DNA of 64,000 nt. Origin: Pseudoxanthomonas sp. X-1. GTDB taxonomy: Bacteria; Pseudomonadota; Gammaproteobacteria; Xanthomonadales; Xanthomonadaceae. This document shows positions 1 to 9,215 of this stretch, piece by piece (within the stretch, counting starts at the first letter, position 1; each line of letters opens with the position of its first letter). Made by a program: the position numbers and the translations under genes. A model generated the notes under the pieces. That model was given only the letters and a program-made list of their open reading frames with translations. It was not told where the DNA came from and did no database searches. The stretch is taken from assembly GCF_020042665.1 (NCBI RefSeq), contig NZ_CP083376.1, positions 124,001-188,000 of the forward strand. Reading direction: 5' to 3'.

Positions 1-2
1 CG

Positions 3-1367
3 TTCGATGTCGCCATCGTCGGCGGCGGCGCCGCCGGCACGCTGGTGGCGATCCAGCTGCTGCGCCAAGCCACCACGCCCCTGCGCATCGCGATGGTCGA
101 ACCGCGCGCCGTGCTCGGCCGCGGCGCCGCGCACGCGACCGAGCGCCCCGAGCACCTGCTCAACGTGCGCGCCGGCGGCATGAGCGCCTTCGACGCGGCG
201 CCCGGCGATTTCGTCGACTGGCTGCAGGACGCCATGCCGGACACGCCGCGTGCGCGGATCGCTGAGGCCTTCGTGCCCCGGCAGCGCTTCGCCGCTTACC
301 TGGCCGCGCGCCTGGCGCAGGCGCGCGCGGGCAGCCCGGCCACGCTGGACCACGTCCAGACGCGCGCGCTGAGCCTGGAGCGCGGGGCCGAAGGCTTCGT
401 CCTGCAACTCGATGGCGCCGGCGCGCTGCAGGCGCGGACGGCGGTGCTGGCCACCGGCAACGCGCCGCGTCCGCTGCCGGCGCGCGGCGCGCGCTCGCTG
501 CCGCCGGCGCGCCGGATCGAGGCCTGGGACAACGCGGGCCTGGCCGGCATCGACGCCGACGCCGCGGTGTGCATCGTCGGCGCCGGCCTGAGCATGGTCG
601 ACGCGGTGGTGGCGCTGCTGGCCGATGGGCACCGCGGCCCGCTGCACGTGCTCTCCCGCCACGGGCTGATGCCGCTGCCGCACGTCGACGGCGCGCCGGC
701 GCAGGCCGTCGACGTGGAGGCGCTGCTCGCCCTGTCGCTGCGCGCGCGCCTGCGCGCGGTGCGCCGCGAGGTGGCCCGCGCGCAGGCACGGGGCGTGCCG
801 TGGCAGGCGGTGATGGATGCCCTGCGCCCGCATGGGCAGCGGCTGTGGACCACGCTCTCCGGCGCCGACCAGCGCCGCTTCCTGCGCCACGTCGTGCGCC
901 TGTGGGACGTGCATCGCCACCGCATCGCCGCGCCGGTGCATGCGCAGCTGCAACAGGCGCTCGCCCGCGGCCAGCTGCAGCGCCACCGCGCGCGGCTGGA
1001 CACGGCGATGGCCGGCGCGCGCTGCGTGCAGCTGCACGGCCATGGCCCGCACGGCGAGATCCTCGCCCTGGAGGTGGCCCACGTGATCAACGCCACCGGC
1101 GTGGAACTGCGCGTGCAGGCCATGCGCAACCCGCTGCTGGCCGAGCTGGTCGGCAGTGGCCTGGCGGCGCCCGGCCCGCACGGCATCGGCCTGGACACCT
1201 GCCCCAACGGCCGCCTGCGCGATGCCGACGGCCAGGCCGTGCCCGGGCTGCTGGCGATCGGCAGCCTGCGCATCGGCGCGCTGTGGGAATCGCTGGCGAT
1301 CCCGGAGCTGCGCGGGCAGGCCGAGACGTTGGCGCGCGAGGCGCTGGCGGCATCCGCGCCGCGCTGA
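3..1367 (+). CDS. FAD/NAD(P)-binding oxidoreductase, 5'-truncated
   Basis: The gene enters from the left edge. The frame is open from base 3, reading FDVAIVGGGAAGTLVAIQLL, which is a Rossmann GxGxxG nucleotide-binding loop, so the true start lies outside the window. A second dinucleotide-binding loop (VCIVGAGLSMVDAVVALL) follows near the middle, and a C-terminal LAIGSLRIGALWES segment is typical of the FAD-NAD(P)-binding family PF13454. This suggests a cytoplasmic flavoprotein of unknown substrate. The next gene is convergent, about 100 bp away. Confidence 0.75.
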   Translation, partial: FDVAIVGGGAAGTLVAIQLLRQATTPLRIAMVEPRAVLGRGAAHATERPEHLLNVRAGGMSAFDAAPGDFVDWLQDAMPDTPRARIAEAFVPRQRFAAYLAARLAQARAGSPATLDHVQTRALSLERGAEGFVLQLDGAGALQARTAVLATGNAPRPLPARGARSLPPARRIEAWDNAGLAGIDADAAVCIVGAGLSMVDAVVALLADGHRGPLHVLSRHGLMPLPHVDGAPAQAVDVEALLALSLRARLRAVRREVARAQARGVPWQAVMDALRPHGQRLWTTLSGADQRRFLRHVVRLWDVHRHRIAAPVHAQLQQALARGQLQRHRARLDTAMAGARCVQLHGHGPHGEILALEVAHVINATGVELRVQAMRNPLLAELVGSGLAAPGPHGIGLDTCPNGRLRDADGQAVPGLLAIGSLRIGALWESLAIPELRGQAETLAREALAASAPR

Positions 1368-1463
1368 AGCGCGGCGCGCCTCACGCCGGTCCGGCGGCCG
1401 TTGCCCGTCCGGCGCACGCCGTATCGACCTCACACATAGCGCGCGCGCCGCCGCCGCGCGGCT

Positions 1464-2885
1464 TCAGATGAACGAATCGGCCAGGCGCGCGATGCCCTCG
1501 CGGCTGCGCTTCCACGCCGGCCGCCTGTTCCAGCGCTCCAGCGTCAGCTGCTCGGCATGGGCCAGGTAGCCGGCCTCGATCCCGCGCATGCGGGCGACCA
1601 CGTCCGCGTCGTAGCACAGCATGCCGACCTCGGCGTTGAGCGCGAACGAGCGGATGTCCAGGTTCATCGAGCCGACCAGCGCGATCGAGTCGTCCACGCT
1701 CATGTGCTTGGCATGCAGGAAGTGCGGCCGGTAGTGCGCGATCTTCACGCCCGACGCCAGCAGCTCGCCGTAGTAGGACTCCTGCGCCCAGGCGGTCAGG
1801 GTCTGGTTGTTGCTGGCCGACAGGATCAGCTGGGTATCCACGCCGGACAGCGCGGCGATGCGCAGCGCGCTCAGCGTGGCGTCGTCGGGCACGAAGTACG
1901 GCGTGACCATCACCAGCTTCTGCTGCGCCAGGTGGATCAGCGCGCACACCATGTCGCGCGCATTGGAGAACGGATAGGCCGGTCCCGAAGGCAGCAGCTG
2001 CGCGGCCACGTTGGCGTCGCGCACCGGGGTGGTGGCGATCACCTCCAGGCGCTCCCCGGTCTCCAGGTACCAGTCGCTGGCGAACACTGCCTCCAGGTGC
2101 GCCACCGCCGGGCCCTCCACGCGCGCGACCAGTTCGCGGTTGGGATAGCCGCGCACGAAGGCGCCGGCGTCGGCCAGGTTCTGCGAGCCGACATAGCCGG
2201 CGCGGTTGTCGATCACCGCGATCTTGCGGTGGTTGCGCAGGTCGATGCGGCCGCTGCGGCGCCAGCGCAGGCCGCCGGGCAGCAGTTCCTGGACCTGCAC
2301 GCCCCCGGCGCGCAGGCGCCCGGTATAGGCGCGCAGGCCGCGCTTGGCGCCCACCGCATCCAGCATCAGCCGGCACTGCACGCCGCGCGCGGCCGCCTGC
2401 AGCAGCGCCTCGCACACCAGGTCGCCGACCTGGTCGTCGAACATCAGGTAGTAGAGCAGGTGGACCCGGTCGCGCGCGCCGGCGATGTCCTCCAGCAGTG
2501 CCCGCAGCGAGGCGTCGTAGTCGTCCAGCAGCGCGACCGCGTTGCCGTGGGTGGGCATGAAATCGCCCAGCCGTTCCACCAGCGGCACCATCTCGGTATC
2601 GGCGCCGTCCCCGGTCGGATGCCAGCGCAGCTGGCCCAGCGGCTTCTGCTCGTCGCGGATCATCTGCGAGGCCTCGGCCTGGCGGCGGATGCGTTCGCGC
2701 GAGAGCCAGGGATGGCCGAACAGCAGGTACAGCGGCAGGCCCAGCAGCGGCACGAAGCCCACCAGCAGCAGCCAGCTGCGCGCGGCCGCCGGCGTGGTGC
2801 GCGAGGGAATCCACGCCAGCGCCGCCAGCCGGATCATCCAGTCCAGGAACAGCAGCCAGCCGCCGATGGCAGAGGTCTCGGTCAT
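1464..2885 (-). CDS. cls: Cardiolipin synthase (phospholipase D family)
   Basis: 473 residues from the ATG giving MTETSAIGG; an upstream in-frame ATG would add 44 low-complexity residues before the first membrane segment and is less likely. Two hydrophobic helices occupy about residues 8-65. Two PLD catalytic motifs follow: HRKIAVID with a GSQNLAD tail, and HAKHMSVDD with a GSMNLD tail, the HxKxxxxD pairs that join two phosphatidylglycerol molecules into cardiolipin. Length and layout match ClsA-type inner-membrane enzymes. It is monocistronic, with a REP hairpin and the rpmBG terminator upstream. Confidence 0.9.
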   Translation of the reverse strand: MTETSAIGGWLLFLDWMIRLAALAWIPSRTTPAAARSWLLLVGFVPLLGLPLYLLFGHPWLSRERIRRQAEASQMIRDEQKPLGQLRWHPTGDGADTEMVPLVERLGDFMPTHGNAVALLDDYDASLRALLEDIAGARDRVHLLYYLMFDDQVGDLVCEALLQAAARGVQCRLMLDAVGAKRGLRAYTGRLRAGGVQVQELLPGGLRWRRSGRIDLRNHRKIAVIDNRAGYVGSQNLADAGAFVRGYPNRELVARVEGPAVAHLEAVFASDWYLETGERLEVIATTPVRDANVAAQLLPSGPAYPFSNARDMVCALIHLAQQKLVMVTPYFVPDDATLSALRIAALSGVDTQLILSASNNQTLTAWAQESYYGELLASGVKIAHYRPHFLHAKHMSVDDSIALVGSMNLDIRSFALNAEVGMLCYDADVVARMRGIEAGYLAHAEQLTLERWNRRPAWKRSREGIARLADSFI

Positions 2886-3003
2886 CCAGTCACCGCGGGT
2901 CGGGTCATCGCCCGATGATGCCGGTCCGCGCACCGCGCCGATAGCCGGTGCGGGCCGATGGCCGCCGATCCGGTCGGCGCTGTCATCCCCGTGCCCCGCT
3001 GTC

Positions 3004-3103
3004 GTGGGAGCCGCCATGGCGGCGATGAGGCTTTACCCGCCAAGTCAGAGCAAGTCAAAGAGCTTTCCCGGGAAGGCACCATCGCCGCCATGGCGGCTCC
3101 CAC
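3004..3103. repeat. REP-type inverted repeat, perfect 24-bp arms
   Basis: Bases 3004-3027 and 3080-3103 are exact reverse complements (arms start GTGGGAGCCGCCATGGCGGC). A 52-nt spacer separates them. A related, less perfect copy lies at 23555-23596, so this is an interspersed family and not a gene-specific structure. It sits between cls and the rpmBG terminator. Confidence 0.85.
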
Positions 3104-3146
3104 CGAGCGACAAGCAGCAAGTTCGGTGCCTCGCCAGCTGCCCACG

Positions 3147-3169
3147 AAAAAGCCCGCCTTGCGGCGGGC
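3147..3169 (-). terminator. Rho-independent terminator of rpmB-rpmG
   Basis: On the minus strand a GCCCGCC/GGCGGGC stem with a GCAA loop is followed by TTTTTC. It lies about 80 bp past the rpmG stop codon. Confidence 0.8.
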
Positions 3170-3184
3170 TTCTTCTGGAGGCAC

Positions 3185-3209
3185 TGGATCCCCGCTTTCG
3201 CGGGGGATA
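3185..3209. repeat. REP-type hairpin (CCCCGCTTTCGCGGGG)
   Basis: A short palindrome related to the element at 47694-47721 (CCCGCGAAAGCGGG followed by ATCCAG). This family is common between xanthomonad genes. Confidence 0.6.
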
Positions 3210-3248
3210 ACGCAATGGCAAAGGCGGGCTGAAGCCCGCGCCATCGCG

Positions 3249-3413
3249 TTACTTGATCTTGCCTTCCTTGTAGACCACGTGCTTGCGCACCACCGGGTCG
3301 TACTTGCTCATTTCCATCTTGCCCGGGGTGTTCTTCTTGTTCTTGTCGGTCGTGTAGAAGTGACCGGTGCCTGCCGAAGAAATCAGGCGGATCTTGTCGC
3401 GCTTGCCTGCCAT
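3249..3413 (-). CDS. rpmG: 50S ribosomal protein L33
   Basis: 54 residues, [20 protein letters not shown] through VVYKEGKIK, close to the E. coli L33 pattern and of the zinc-free (C-) type, since there is no CxxC pair. It follows rpmB by 12 bp, the conserved rpmBG operon. ATG at 3413 is preceded by a GGAG ribosome-binding site. Confidence 0.96.
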   Translation of the reverse strand: MAGKRDKIRLISSAGTGHFYTTDKNKKNTPGKMEMSKYDPVVRKHVVYKEGKIK

Positions 3414-3425
3414 GATTGATCTCCT

Positions 3426-3662
3426 TTAGATCTTTTCGCCGCGCGCACGCAGCTCAGCCAGAACGGAGTCGATGCCGTTCTTGTCGATGGTGCGCAGGGA
3501 GTGCGCGGAAACCTTCAGCTTGACCCAGCGGTTCTCGCTGGCGACCCAGAAGCGGCGCTCGTGCAGGTTGGGCAGGAAACGGCGGCGGGTCTTGTTGTTG
3601 GCGTGCGAGACGTTGTTACCCGTCATCACTCGCTTGCCGGACACTTGGCATACGCGGGACAT
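3426..3662 (-). CDS. rpmB: 50S ribosomal protein L28
   Basis: 78 residues starting [20 protein letters not shown] and containing the L28 core [18 protein letters not shown]. It is a structural protein of the large ribosomal subunit. First gene of the rpmB-rpmG operon; the promoter must lie in the roughly 220 bp upstream that contain no other gene. Confidence 0.97.
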   Translation of the reverse strand: MSRVCQVSGKRVMTGNNVSHANNKTRRRFLPNLHERRFWVASENRWVKLKVSAHSLRTIDKNGIDSVLAELRARGEKI

Positions 3663-3887
3663 CTGTGCACCTCGATGTGATTTTGATCGCCCATAGCCTG
3701 GGAGATGGCGGCCCCGGCCCTGCCGCGGATGCGGGATCAGGCCATGCGATACGGGATGGATCCGCTGCCAGACGGGCAGGAATCGCGCTTCCTAGCCCTG
3801 GTCCGGCCGAAGGCCAGACGCAGCGAGCCGCGCATTATGCGCAGCTTTCCCTGTCCAGGCAAGTACTTGGCGCCGAGCCGGCGCCGT

Positions 3888-4148
3888 TCAGCCGCGCAGG
3901 GCGCCCTCGGCCATCGGCACGCAGCTGGCCTGGGCCGCGCCGCAGCCGTCCGGGCTCGGGGCGGCTGCGGGTGCCGGGCTGGCCACCGGCGGGGTCAGGC
4001 GCTGCTCGGGCAGCGTGGCGCTGGCGCTCACCCGGTCGGTCGCCGCCGCCGTGGCCGCCTCGGGCACCGGCTGTTCGCGCACGGCGCTGATGACCGAGCC
4101 GATCGACAGGCCCAGCGCGAAGAACAGCACGGAGGAGAGCAGTCGCAT
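3888..4148 (-). CDS. Small membrane-anchored or exported hypothetical protein
   Basis: 86 residues. It begins with a hydrophobic stretch (MRLLSSVLFFALGLSIGSVI), which could be a signal peptide or anchor, then becomes Ala/Pro-rich with two cysteines near the C-terminus. Not recognised. It is divergent from the TonB receptor at 4426; the 277 bp between them must hold both promoters. Confidence 0.5.
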   Translation of the reverse strand: MRLLSSVLFFALGLSIGSVISAVREQPVPEAATAAATDRVSASATLPEQRLTPPVASPAPAAAPSPDGCGAAQASCVPMAEGALRG

Positions 4149-4425
4149 GACGCACTTCCAGCAGCCCCGGGGAGCCAGCTTCCTGCCGCGCATGTGCCGG
4201 CCGCGTGACGGTGCCGGGATGGGCGGATTGCGCCTGTGATGCACGCCCGGCGCGTGCGGCTCGCCGCGTCGCCGCGTTATCAGGATATGCCGCCATGCTC
4301 TTTGACGCGGTGCGGCAGATCCGGAGGATGAACACGAGCATGTCGGCTGCGTGCCACACGCCAGGGGGCGTGGCGGCGAGGTCCCGCACCGGGGTGTCCA
4401 CCGGCTCCAAAGGGGAATCCACACC

Positions 4426-7107
4426 ATGTCGCCCACCAAGAATCCACGCCCGTCGCGCGCGGCGCTGCCCGCCGCCGTCGCCTTGTCGCTGCTTGCCGTC
4501 GCGGCCCCGTCGTTCGCGCAGACGGCGGCGGGCACCGACCCCGAGATCAAGCGCCTGGACCAGGTCAGCGTGATCGGCAGCCGGACCCAGTCGCGCACGG
4601 TGCTGGAATCGCCCGTCCCGATCGACGTGCTCAGCGGCGACGAACTGCGCGCCAGCGGCTATACCGACGTCAGCACTATCCTCCAGTCCCTGCTGCCGTC
4701 GTACAACTTCCCGCATCCGACCACGCCGGACGGCAATACGCATATCCGTTCGGCCACGCTGCGCGGGCTCTCGCCCGACCAGACGCTGATCCTGGTCAAC
4801 GGCAAGCGGCGGCATACCAGCGCCTGGGTCAATACTGGCGGCACGGTGGGCAAGGGTGCGGTCTCCACCGACCTCAACACGATCCCGGTCAGCGCCATCG
4901 CGCGGATCGAGGTGTTGCGCGACGGCGCCTCTGCGCAGTACGGCTCCGACGCCATCGCCGGCGTGATCAACATCGTGCTGCGCGAGGACGATGGCTTCGA
5001 GGGCACGGTCAGCCGTGGCACCACCGAGGACGGGGGCGGCGGCACCACCAAGGTCTCGCTGGACACCGGTTTCGCCTTTCCCGAAGGCGGCGGCATCCAC
5101 CTGACCTGGGACTATCGCGACCGCAAGGCGGCCAACCGCGCGCTGGCCGATACGCGTCAGCAGTACTTCGGTATCGGGCGCAATGGACAGGCCGTCGCGC
5201 TGTCGGGCGCCTATGGCTCGGGCACCGGCCTCAACCCCATCGGCGGCGCGGTCGCCGGCGCCGTGGCCGATCCGCGCGAGGCGACGATCGACCGCGACGC
5301 GCTGTGGCGCTTCGCCGACAGCGCCGATACCGAGGACAAGACCTTCTTCGCCAACCTGCGCAAGCCGCTGTCCTGGGCCGAAGGGCTGGAGTGGTACGCC
5401 TTCGGCGGCGCCACCGACAGCCAGGGCAGCTCGAATGCCTCGCTGCGCCGCGCCGGCCAGCCGGAGAACGTGCGCGCGATCTACCCGGACGGCTTCCTGC
5501 CCTGGGTGGACACCGACAGCACCGACCGCTCGCTGGGGACCGGGCTCAAGGGGTATCTGGGACAGTGGCGCTGGGATCTGAGCAGCGTCTACGGCCGCAA
5601 CGAGCTGGTCTACCGCACGCGCAACACCTTGAACGCCACCCTGGGCGCGGCTAGCCCGACGCGCTTCTACAACGGCGCGTTCGAAGCCTCGCAGTGGACG
5701 ACCAACCTGGATGCCGGCAACAGTTTCGAAGTCGGCTGGCACGCGCCGCTGCGGCTGGCGCTCGGCCTGGAGTACCGCCGCGACACCTACGAGATCCGGC
5801 CAGGCGAGGAAGCCTCCTATGTCTGGGGCCCGTACCGCGTGCTGGACGGCCCGGCCGCCGGCACCGTGCCGACGATCGGATCGCAGGGGTTCGCCGGCAT
5901 CCAGCCGGGCGACGCCGGCGACTACAGCCGGCACAACGTCGCCGCCTATGTCGAGGCCGATACCGATGTGACCGACCGCCTGCTGGTCTCGCTGGCCGGG
6001 CGCTGGGAGGACTACAGCGACTTCGGCTCGACCACCAACGGCAAGCTGGCGCTGCGCTATCAACTCGGCGGCGGCGTGGCGCTGCGCGCCTCGGCCAGCA
6101 CCGGCTTCCACGCGCCCGCGCTGGCCCAGCAGTACTTCAGCTCGACCAGCAGCCGCACGCTCAACAACGCCGTCACCGGCCTGCCCGAGTACGTGCTGGT
6201 GCGCACGGCACCGGTGGACTCGGTCGAGGCCCGCGCCCTGGGCGCACGCGACCTGGACCCGGAGAAGGCGACCAATCTGACGGCCGGCCTGACCTGGGGC
6301 ATCGCCGGGTTGACGGCCTCGCTGGACGTGTACCGCATCGACATCGACGATCGCATCTTCCTGTCCAGCAACTTCGTCGACGCTGCGGGCTCCTCGGCGA
6401 TCCGCGACTATCTGGCCGCGCTGGGTTCGCCGGGCGTCACCAGCGTGCGCTACTTCAGCAACACCGCCGACACGCGCACCACGGGTGTGGACGCGTCCGC
6501 GCGCTACGTGTGGCAATGGGAGGGCGGCGACCGCCTGACCGCCACGCTGGGCTACAACCGCAACAAGACCGAGCTGACCCGGGTGGCCTCGACCCCCGAG
6601 CAGCTCCTCGCGCTGGGCGTGCGCACGCCGCTGTTCGACATCACCGAGCGGACCCGCGTGGAGAAGGGGCAGCCCAGGGACAACCTGACCCTGGCGTTGG
6701 CCTGGGATGCGGGCCCGTGGAGCGTGCACCTGGGCACCCATCGCTATGGCCGGATCGAGCAGGTCGCCGCCACCAACCAGAGCGCGGCCAACGTGGCGCA
6801 GTTCGCCAAGGGCAGCACCGCCTTCCGCACCCTGCCCACCGAGGCCGGGACCGCCGGCAACTACGATGTGATCCAGCGGCTGGACGCCAAGTGGATCACC
6901 GACGCGGATGTGTCCCTGCGCATTTCCAAGCACCTGATGCTGACGCTGGGCGCGGACAACGTGTTCAACACCTATCCCACGCGCAATATCGCCACCACCC
7001 CCGCGGTGTCTGGCGCCGACACCTATGGCGTGTTCCCCTACAGCGAACTCTCGCCGTTCGGTTGGAGCGGGGCCTATTACTACGGAAGACTGCAGGTGAA
7101 GTTCTGA
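4426..7107 (+). CDS. TonB-dependent outer-membrane receptor
   Basis: 893 residues from ATG 4426, chosen because it leads straight into a signal peptide (hydrophobic run AALPAAVALSLLAVAA, cleavage near SFAQ). A TonB-box-like LDQVSVIGSR is followed by the plug domain (about residues 60-175, with VNGKRRHTS and IEVLRDGASAQYGSDAIAGV) and a beta-barrel ending in LQVKF with terminal Phe. Imports an unknown ligand. Its stop codon overlaps the start of the next gene by one base, so the two are translationally coupled and probably act together. Confidence 0.9.
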   Translation: MSPTKNPRPSRAALPAAVALSLLAVAAPSFAQTAAGTDPEIKRLDQVSVIGSRTQSRTVLESPVPIDVLSGDELRASGYTDVSTILQSLLPSYNFPHPTTPDGNTHIRSATLRGLSPDQTLILVNGKRRHTSAWVNTGGTVGKGAVSTDLNTIPVSAIARIEVLRDGASAQYGSDAIAGVINIVLREDDGFEGTVSRGTTEDGGGGTTKVSLDTGFAFPEGGGIHLTWDYRDRKAANRALADTRQQYFGIGRNGQAVALSGAYGSGTGLNPIGGAVAGAVADPREATIDRDALWRFADSADTEDKTFFANLRKPLSWAEGLEWYAFGGATDSQGSSNASLRRAGQPENVRAIYPDGFLPWVDTDSTDRSLGTGLKGYLGQWRWDLSSVYGRNELVYRTRNTLNATLGAASPTRFYNGAFEASQWTTNLDAGNSFEVGWHAPLRLALGLEYRRDTYEIRPGEEASYVWGPYRVLDGPAAGTVPTIGSQGFAGIQPGDAGDYSRHNVAAYVEADTDVTDRLLVSLAGRWEDYSDFGSTTNGKLALRYQLGGGVALRASASTGFHAPALAQQYFSSTSSRTLNNAVTGLPEYVLVRTAPVDSVEARALGARDLDPEKATNLTAGLTWGIAGLTASLDVYRIDIDDRIFLSSNFVDAAGSSAIRDYLAALGSPGVTSVRYFSNTADTRTTGVDASARYVWQWEGGDRLTATLGYNRNKTELTRVASTPEQLLALGVRTPLFDITERTRVEKGQPRDNLTLALAWDAGPWSVHLGTHRYGRIEQVAATNQSAANVAQFAKGSTAFRTLPTEAGTAGNYDVIQRLDAKWITDADVSLRISKHLMLTLGADNVFNTYPTRNIATTPAVSGADTYGVFPYSELSPFGWSGAYYYGRLQVKF

Positions 7108-8252
7108 TGTCCTCCCACGATGCCTTCGATCCATCCCGGCGTGCCTGGCTGGCGCGCAACGCCGCGCTGGCCGTCGCCGCGCCGCTGGCCTCGCTCGTGC
7201 CAGGCATGGCGGCCGGCGCCAGTCGTGACGCGCCCGCCGCTGCCGACGGGCTGGTGCGCCTGGATCTCAACGAAAGCAGTTACGGTCCCTCGCCGCAGGT
7301 GGCAGCGGCGATCCAGCGCGCCCTGCCGCTGGCGCCGCGCTATGTCACCGCCGAGCAGGGGCAGGCGCTGGTCAAGCAGATCGCCGCTCTCGAGGGTGTA
7401 GCGCCCGAGCAGGTCATCGTGGGCGAAGTGCTCGAGCCGCTGGGCCAGCACCTGGCCGTGGCGGGCAAGGGCGGTACCTTCGTGTATTCGGTGCCCGGGT
7501 ACGGCGCGCTGGTCGATGCGGCCGCGCCGTTCGGGGGACGCGCCATCGAGGTGCCGCTGGATGCGTCGCTGCGCAACGACCTGCCCCGGCTGCTGGCCGC
7601 GATCCAGGCCGATACCCAGGCGCTGTTCGTGGTCAATCCGCACAACCCGTCCGGCACGGTGAGTCCGGGGAAGGAGTTCGACGCCTTCGTGCTGGCCACC
7701 TCGGCCAAGGCGCTGGTGATCGTCGACGAGGCGTATCTGGACTACCTGCCGGACGCGGCCGAGCGCACGGCGGTGCGGCACCTGCGCGCCGGGCGCAACG
7801 TCGCGGTGTTCCGCACCCTGGGCAAGATCCACGCGCTGGCCGGCCTGCAGATCGGCTACGCCCTGGTGCCCCCGGATCTGGCCGCCGCCCTGCGCAAGCG
7901 CGGCGTGGGCAGCCCGCACGGACTGAACCAGCTCTCGATCGCGGCGGCCTCGGCCTCCCTGGCCGATCCCGGTCACCTCGCGTGGGTGCGCGAACAGGTC
8001 GCCGCCGAGCGCACGCGGTGGCTCGACCACCTGCGCCGGCTGGGGCTGCGCTACGCCGAGCCCGCAGGGAATTTCGTCTTCTTCGACACGGGGCGACCGC
8101 AGGCCGAGGTCGTCGCGGCACTGAAGGCGCGCAGGATCCTGGTCGCGCGCGCCTTCCCGCCTTACGACACCTGGGTCCGGATCAGCATCGGCACGCCCGC
8201 GGAGAATCGCCTCGCGCAGGCCGCGCTGAGCGAGATCCTGCGGCGCGGATAG
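7107..8252 (+). CDS. Tat-exported class I/II PLP aminotransferase (HisC-like fold)
   Basis: 381 residues. The N-terminus (DPSRRAWLARNAALAVAAP) reads as a twin-arginine signal with an SRRxWL core, implying export as a folded, cofactor-loaded enzyme. The catalytic domain has RLDLNESSYGPSP, NPHNPSG, DEAYLDY and a candidate PLP Schiff-base lysine, Lys240, in TLGKIHALAGLQIGY, so it looks active. It resembles histidinol-phosphate aminotransferase, but a periplasmic location and coupling to the TonB receptor argue against a histidine biosynthesis role. The substrate is unknown; it may process the ligand brought in by the receptor. Confidence 0.8.
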   Translation: MSSHDAFDPSRRAWLARNAALAVAAPLASLVPGMAAGASRDAPAAADGLVRLDLNESSYGPSPQVAAAIQRALPLAPRYVTAEQGQALVKQIAALEGVAPEQVIVGEVLEPLGQHLAVAGKGGTFVYSVPGYGALVDAAAPFGGRAIEVPLDASLRNDLPRLLAAIQADTQALFVVNPHNPSGTVSPGKEFDAFVLATSAKALVIVDEAYLDYLPDAAERTAVRHLRAGRNVAVFRTLGKIHALAGLQIGYALVPPDLAAALRKRGVGSPHGLNQLSIAAASASLADPGHLAWVREQVAAERTRWLDHLRRLGLRYAEPAGNFVFFDTGRPQAEVVAALKARRILVARAFPPYDTWVRISIGTPAENRLAQAALSEILRRG

Positions 8253-8444
8253 AGGGATCGCCTGGCGCTGAGGGATCGGGTAGAAGCGCCCGAATCCAGC
8301 CAAAGAGTCGAAGATCCGGACGATGCGCCGTCGGCATTGGCGACGCTGGAATCGAAACGCGCAGCCAGCCAGCCGTTCAGCGCTTCGATCCGGTTGGCCA
8401 GGGAGCAGGACGGGGGCCGCGTCACGCCGGCGCGCCATCAACGC

Positions 8445-9215
8445 TCAGCGCCCGCCGAAGACCGCGGCGCGCTTTTCGAGGAAGGCGCGCATGCCTTCGC
8501 GCTGATCGGCCGTGTCGAACAGGCGCTCGAACAGGCGGCGCTCCAGGGAAAGGGCGGTGTCCAAAGGAGTGTCGGCGCCCAGCCGCAGGGCCTCGCGGAT
8601 GGCCTGCACGGCCAGCGGCGGCATCCTGGCGATCTGCAGGGCGATCTCACGCGCGGCATCGAGCGCCTGGCCGCTGGGAACGAGCCTGGAGACCAGGTTG
8701 GCGGCGTAGGCCTCGCTGGCGGGGATCATCTCGCCGGTCAGCGCCCAGAGCGCGGCCTTGTAGCGGCCGGCGGCGCGCAGCAGGCGCTGGGTGCCACCCG
8801 CGCCGGGCATGATGCCGACCTTGATCTCGGGCTGGCCGAAGCGGGCATCCTCGGCGGCGACGATCAGGTCGCAGGCCAGTGCCAGTTCGCAGCCGCCGCC
8901 GAGCGCATAGCCCTCGACCGCGGCGATGATGGGCTTGGAAGCGCCGCGTACGACCTCGAACAGGTGTCCCGAGCGCTGCAGCACATGATCGATCGGCCGC
9001 ATGTCGGCCATCTCGGCGATGTCGGTGCCGGCCACGAAGTAGCCGCCGGCACCGGTGAGCACGATCGCCGCGACCTCCGCGTCGGCCAGCGCACCCTCCA
9101 GCGCGTCGACCAGTTCCCGCTTGACCTGCAGGTTGAGGGCGTTGCGGCGTGCCGGCCGCGACAGGGTGACCACCGCCACGCGCGCCCGCGTGGCCACGCT
9201 GACGAACTCAGCCAT
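8445..9215 (-). CDS. Enoyl-CoA hydratase (crotonase family)
   Basis: 256 residues from ATG 9215 (MAEFVSVATRA). Crotonase fold with both acid/base glutamates: one in GGGCELALACD, the second in FGQPEIKVGIMPGAGGTQRL. It should hydrate a 2-enoyl-CoA to the 3-hydroxyacyl-CoA, which the dehydrogenase encoded just upstream would then oxidise. The start overlaps the end of that gene by 8 bases. Last gene of the five-gene operon starting at 13375. Confidence 0.88.
   Translation of the reverse strand: MAEFVSVATRARVAVVTLSRPARRNALNLQVKRELVDALEGALADAEVAAIVLTGAGGYFVAGTDIAEMADMRPIDHVLQRSGHLFEVVRGASKPIIAAVEGYALGGGCELALACDLIVAAEDARFGQPEIKVGIMPGAGGTQRLLRAAGRYKAALWALTGEMIPASEAYAANLVSRLVPSGQALDAAREIALQIARMPPLAVQAIREALRLGADTPLDTALSLERRLFERLFDTADQREGMRAFLEKRAAVFGGR

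Noticed and set aside
3835..7134. An 1100-codon minus-strand frame across the TonB receptor gene
   Set aside because: Low-complexity Arg/Ala/Gly sequence with no domain; the other strand has a full receptor with signal peptide and barrel.
7107..8252. Biosynthetic histidinol-phosphate aminotransferase (hisC)
   Set aside because: No his genes nearby, a Tat export signal, and translational coupling to a TonB receptor.
8162..8425. An 87-codon minus-strand ORF between the aminotransferase and crotonase genes
   Set aside because: It overlaps the 3' end of the aminotransferase gene, is Ser/Arg-rich low complexity and has no clear start signal.
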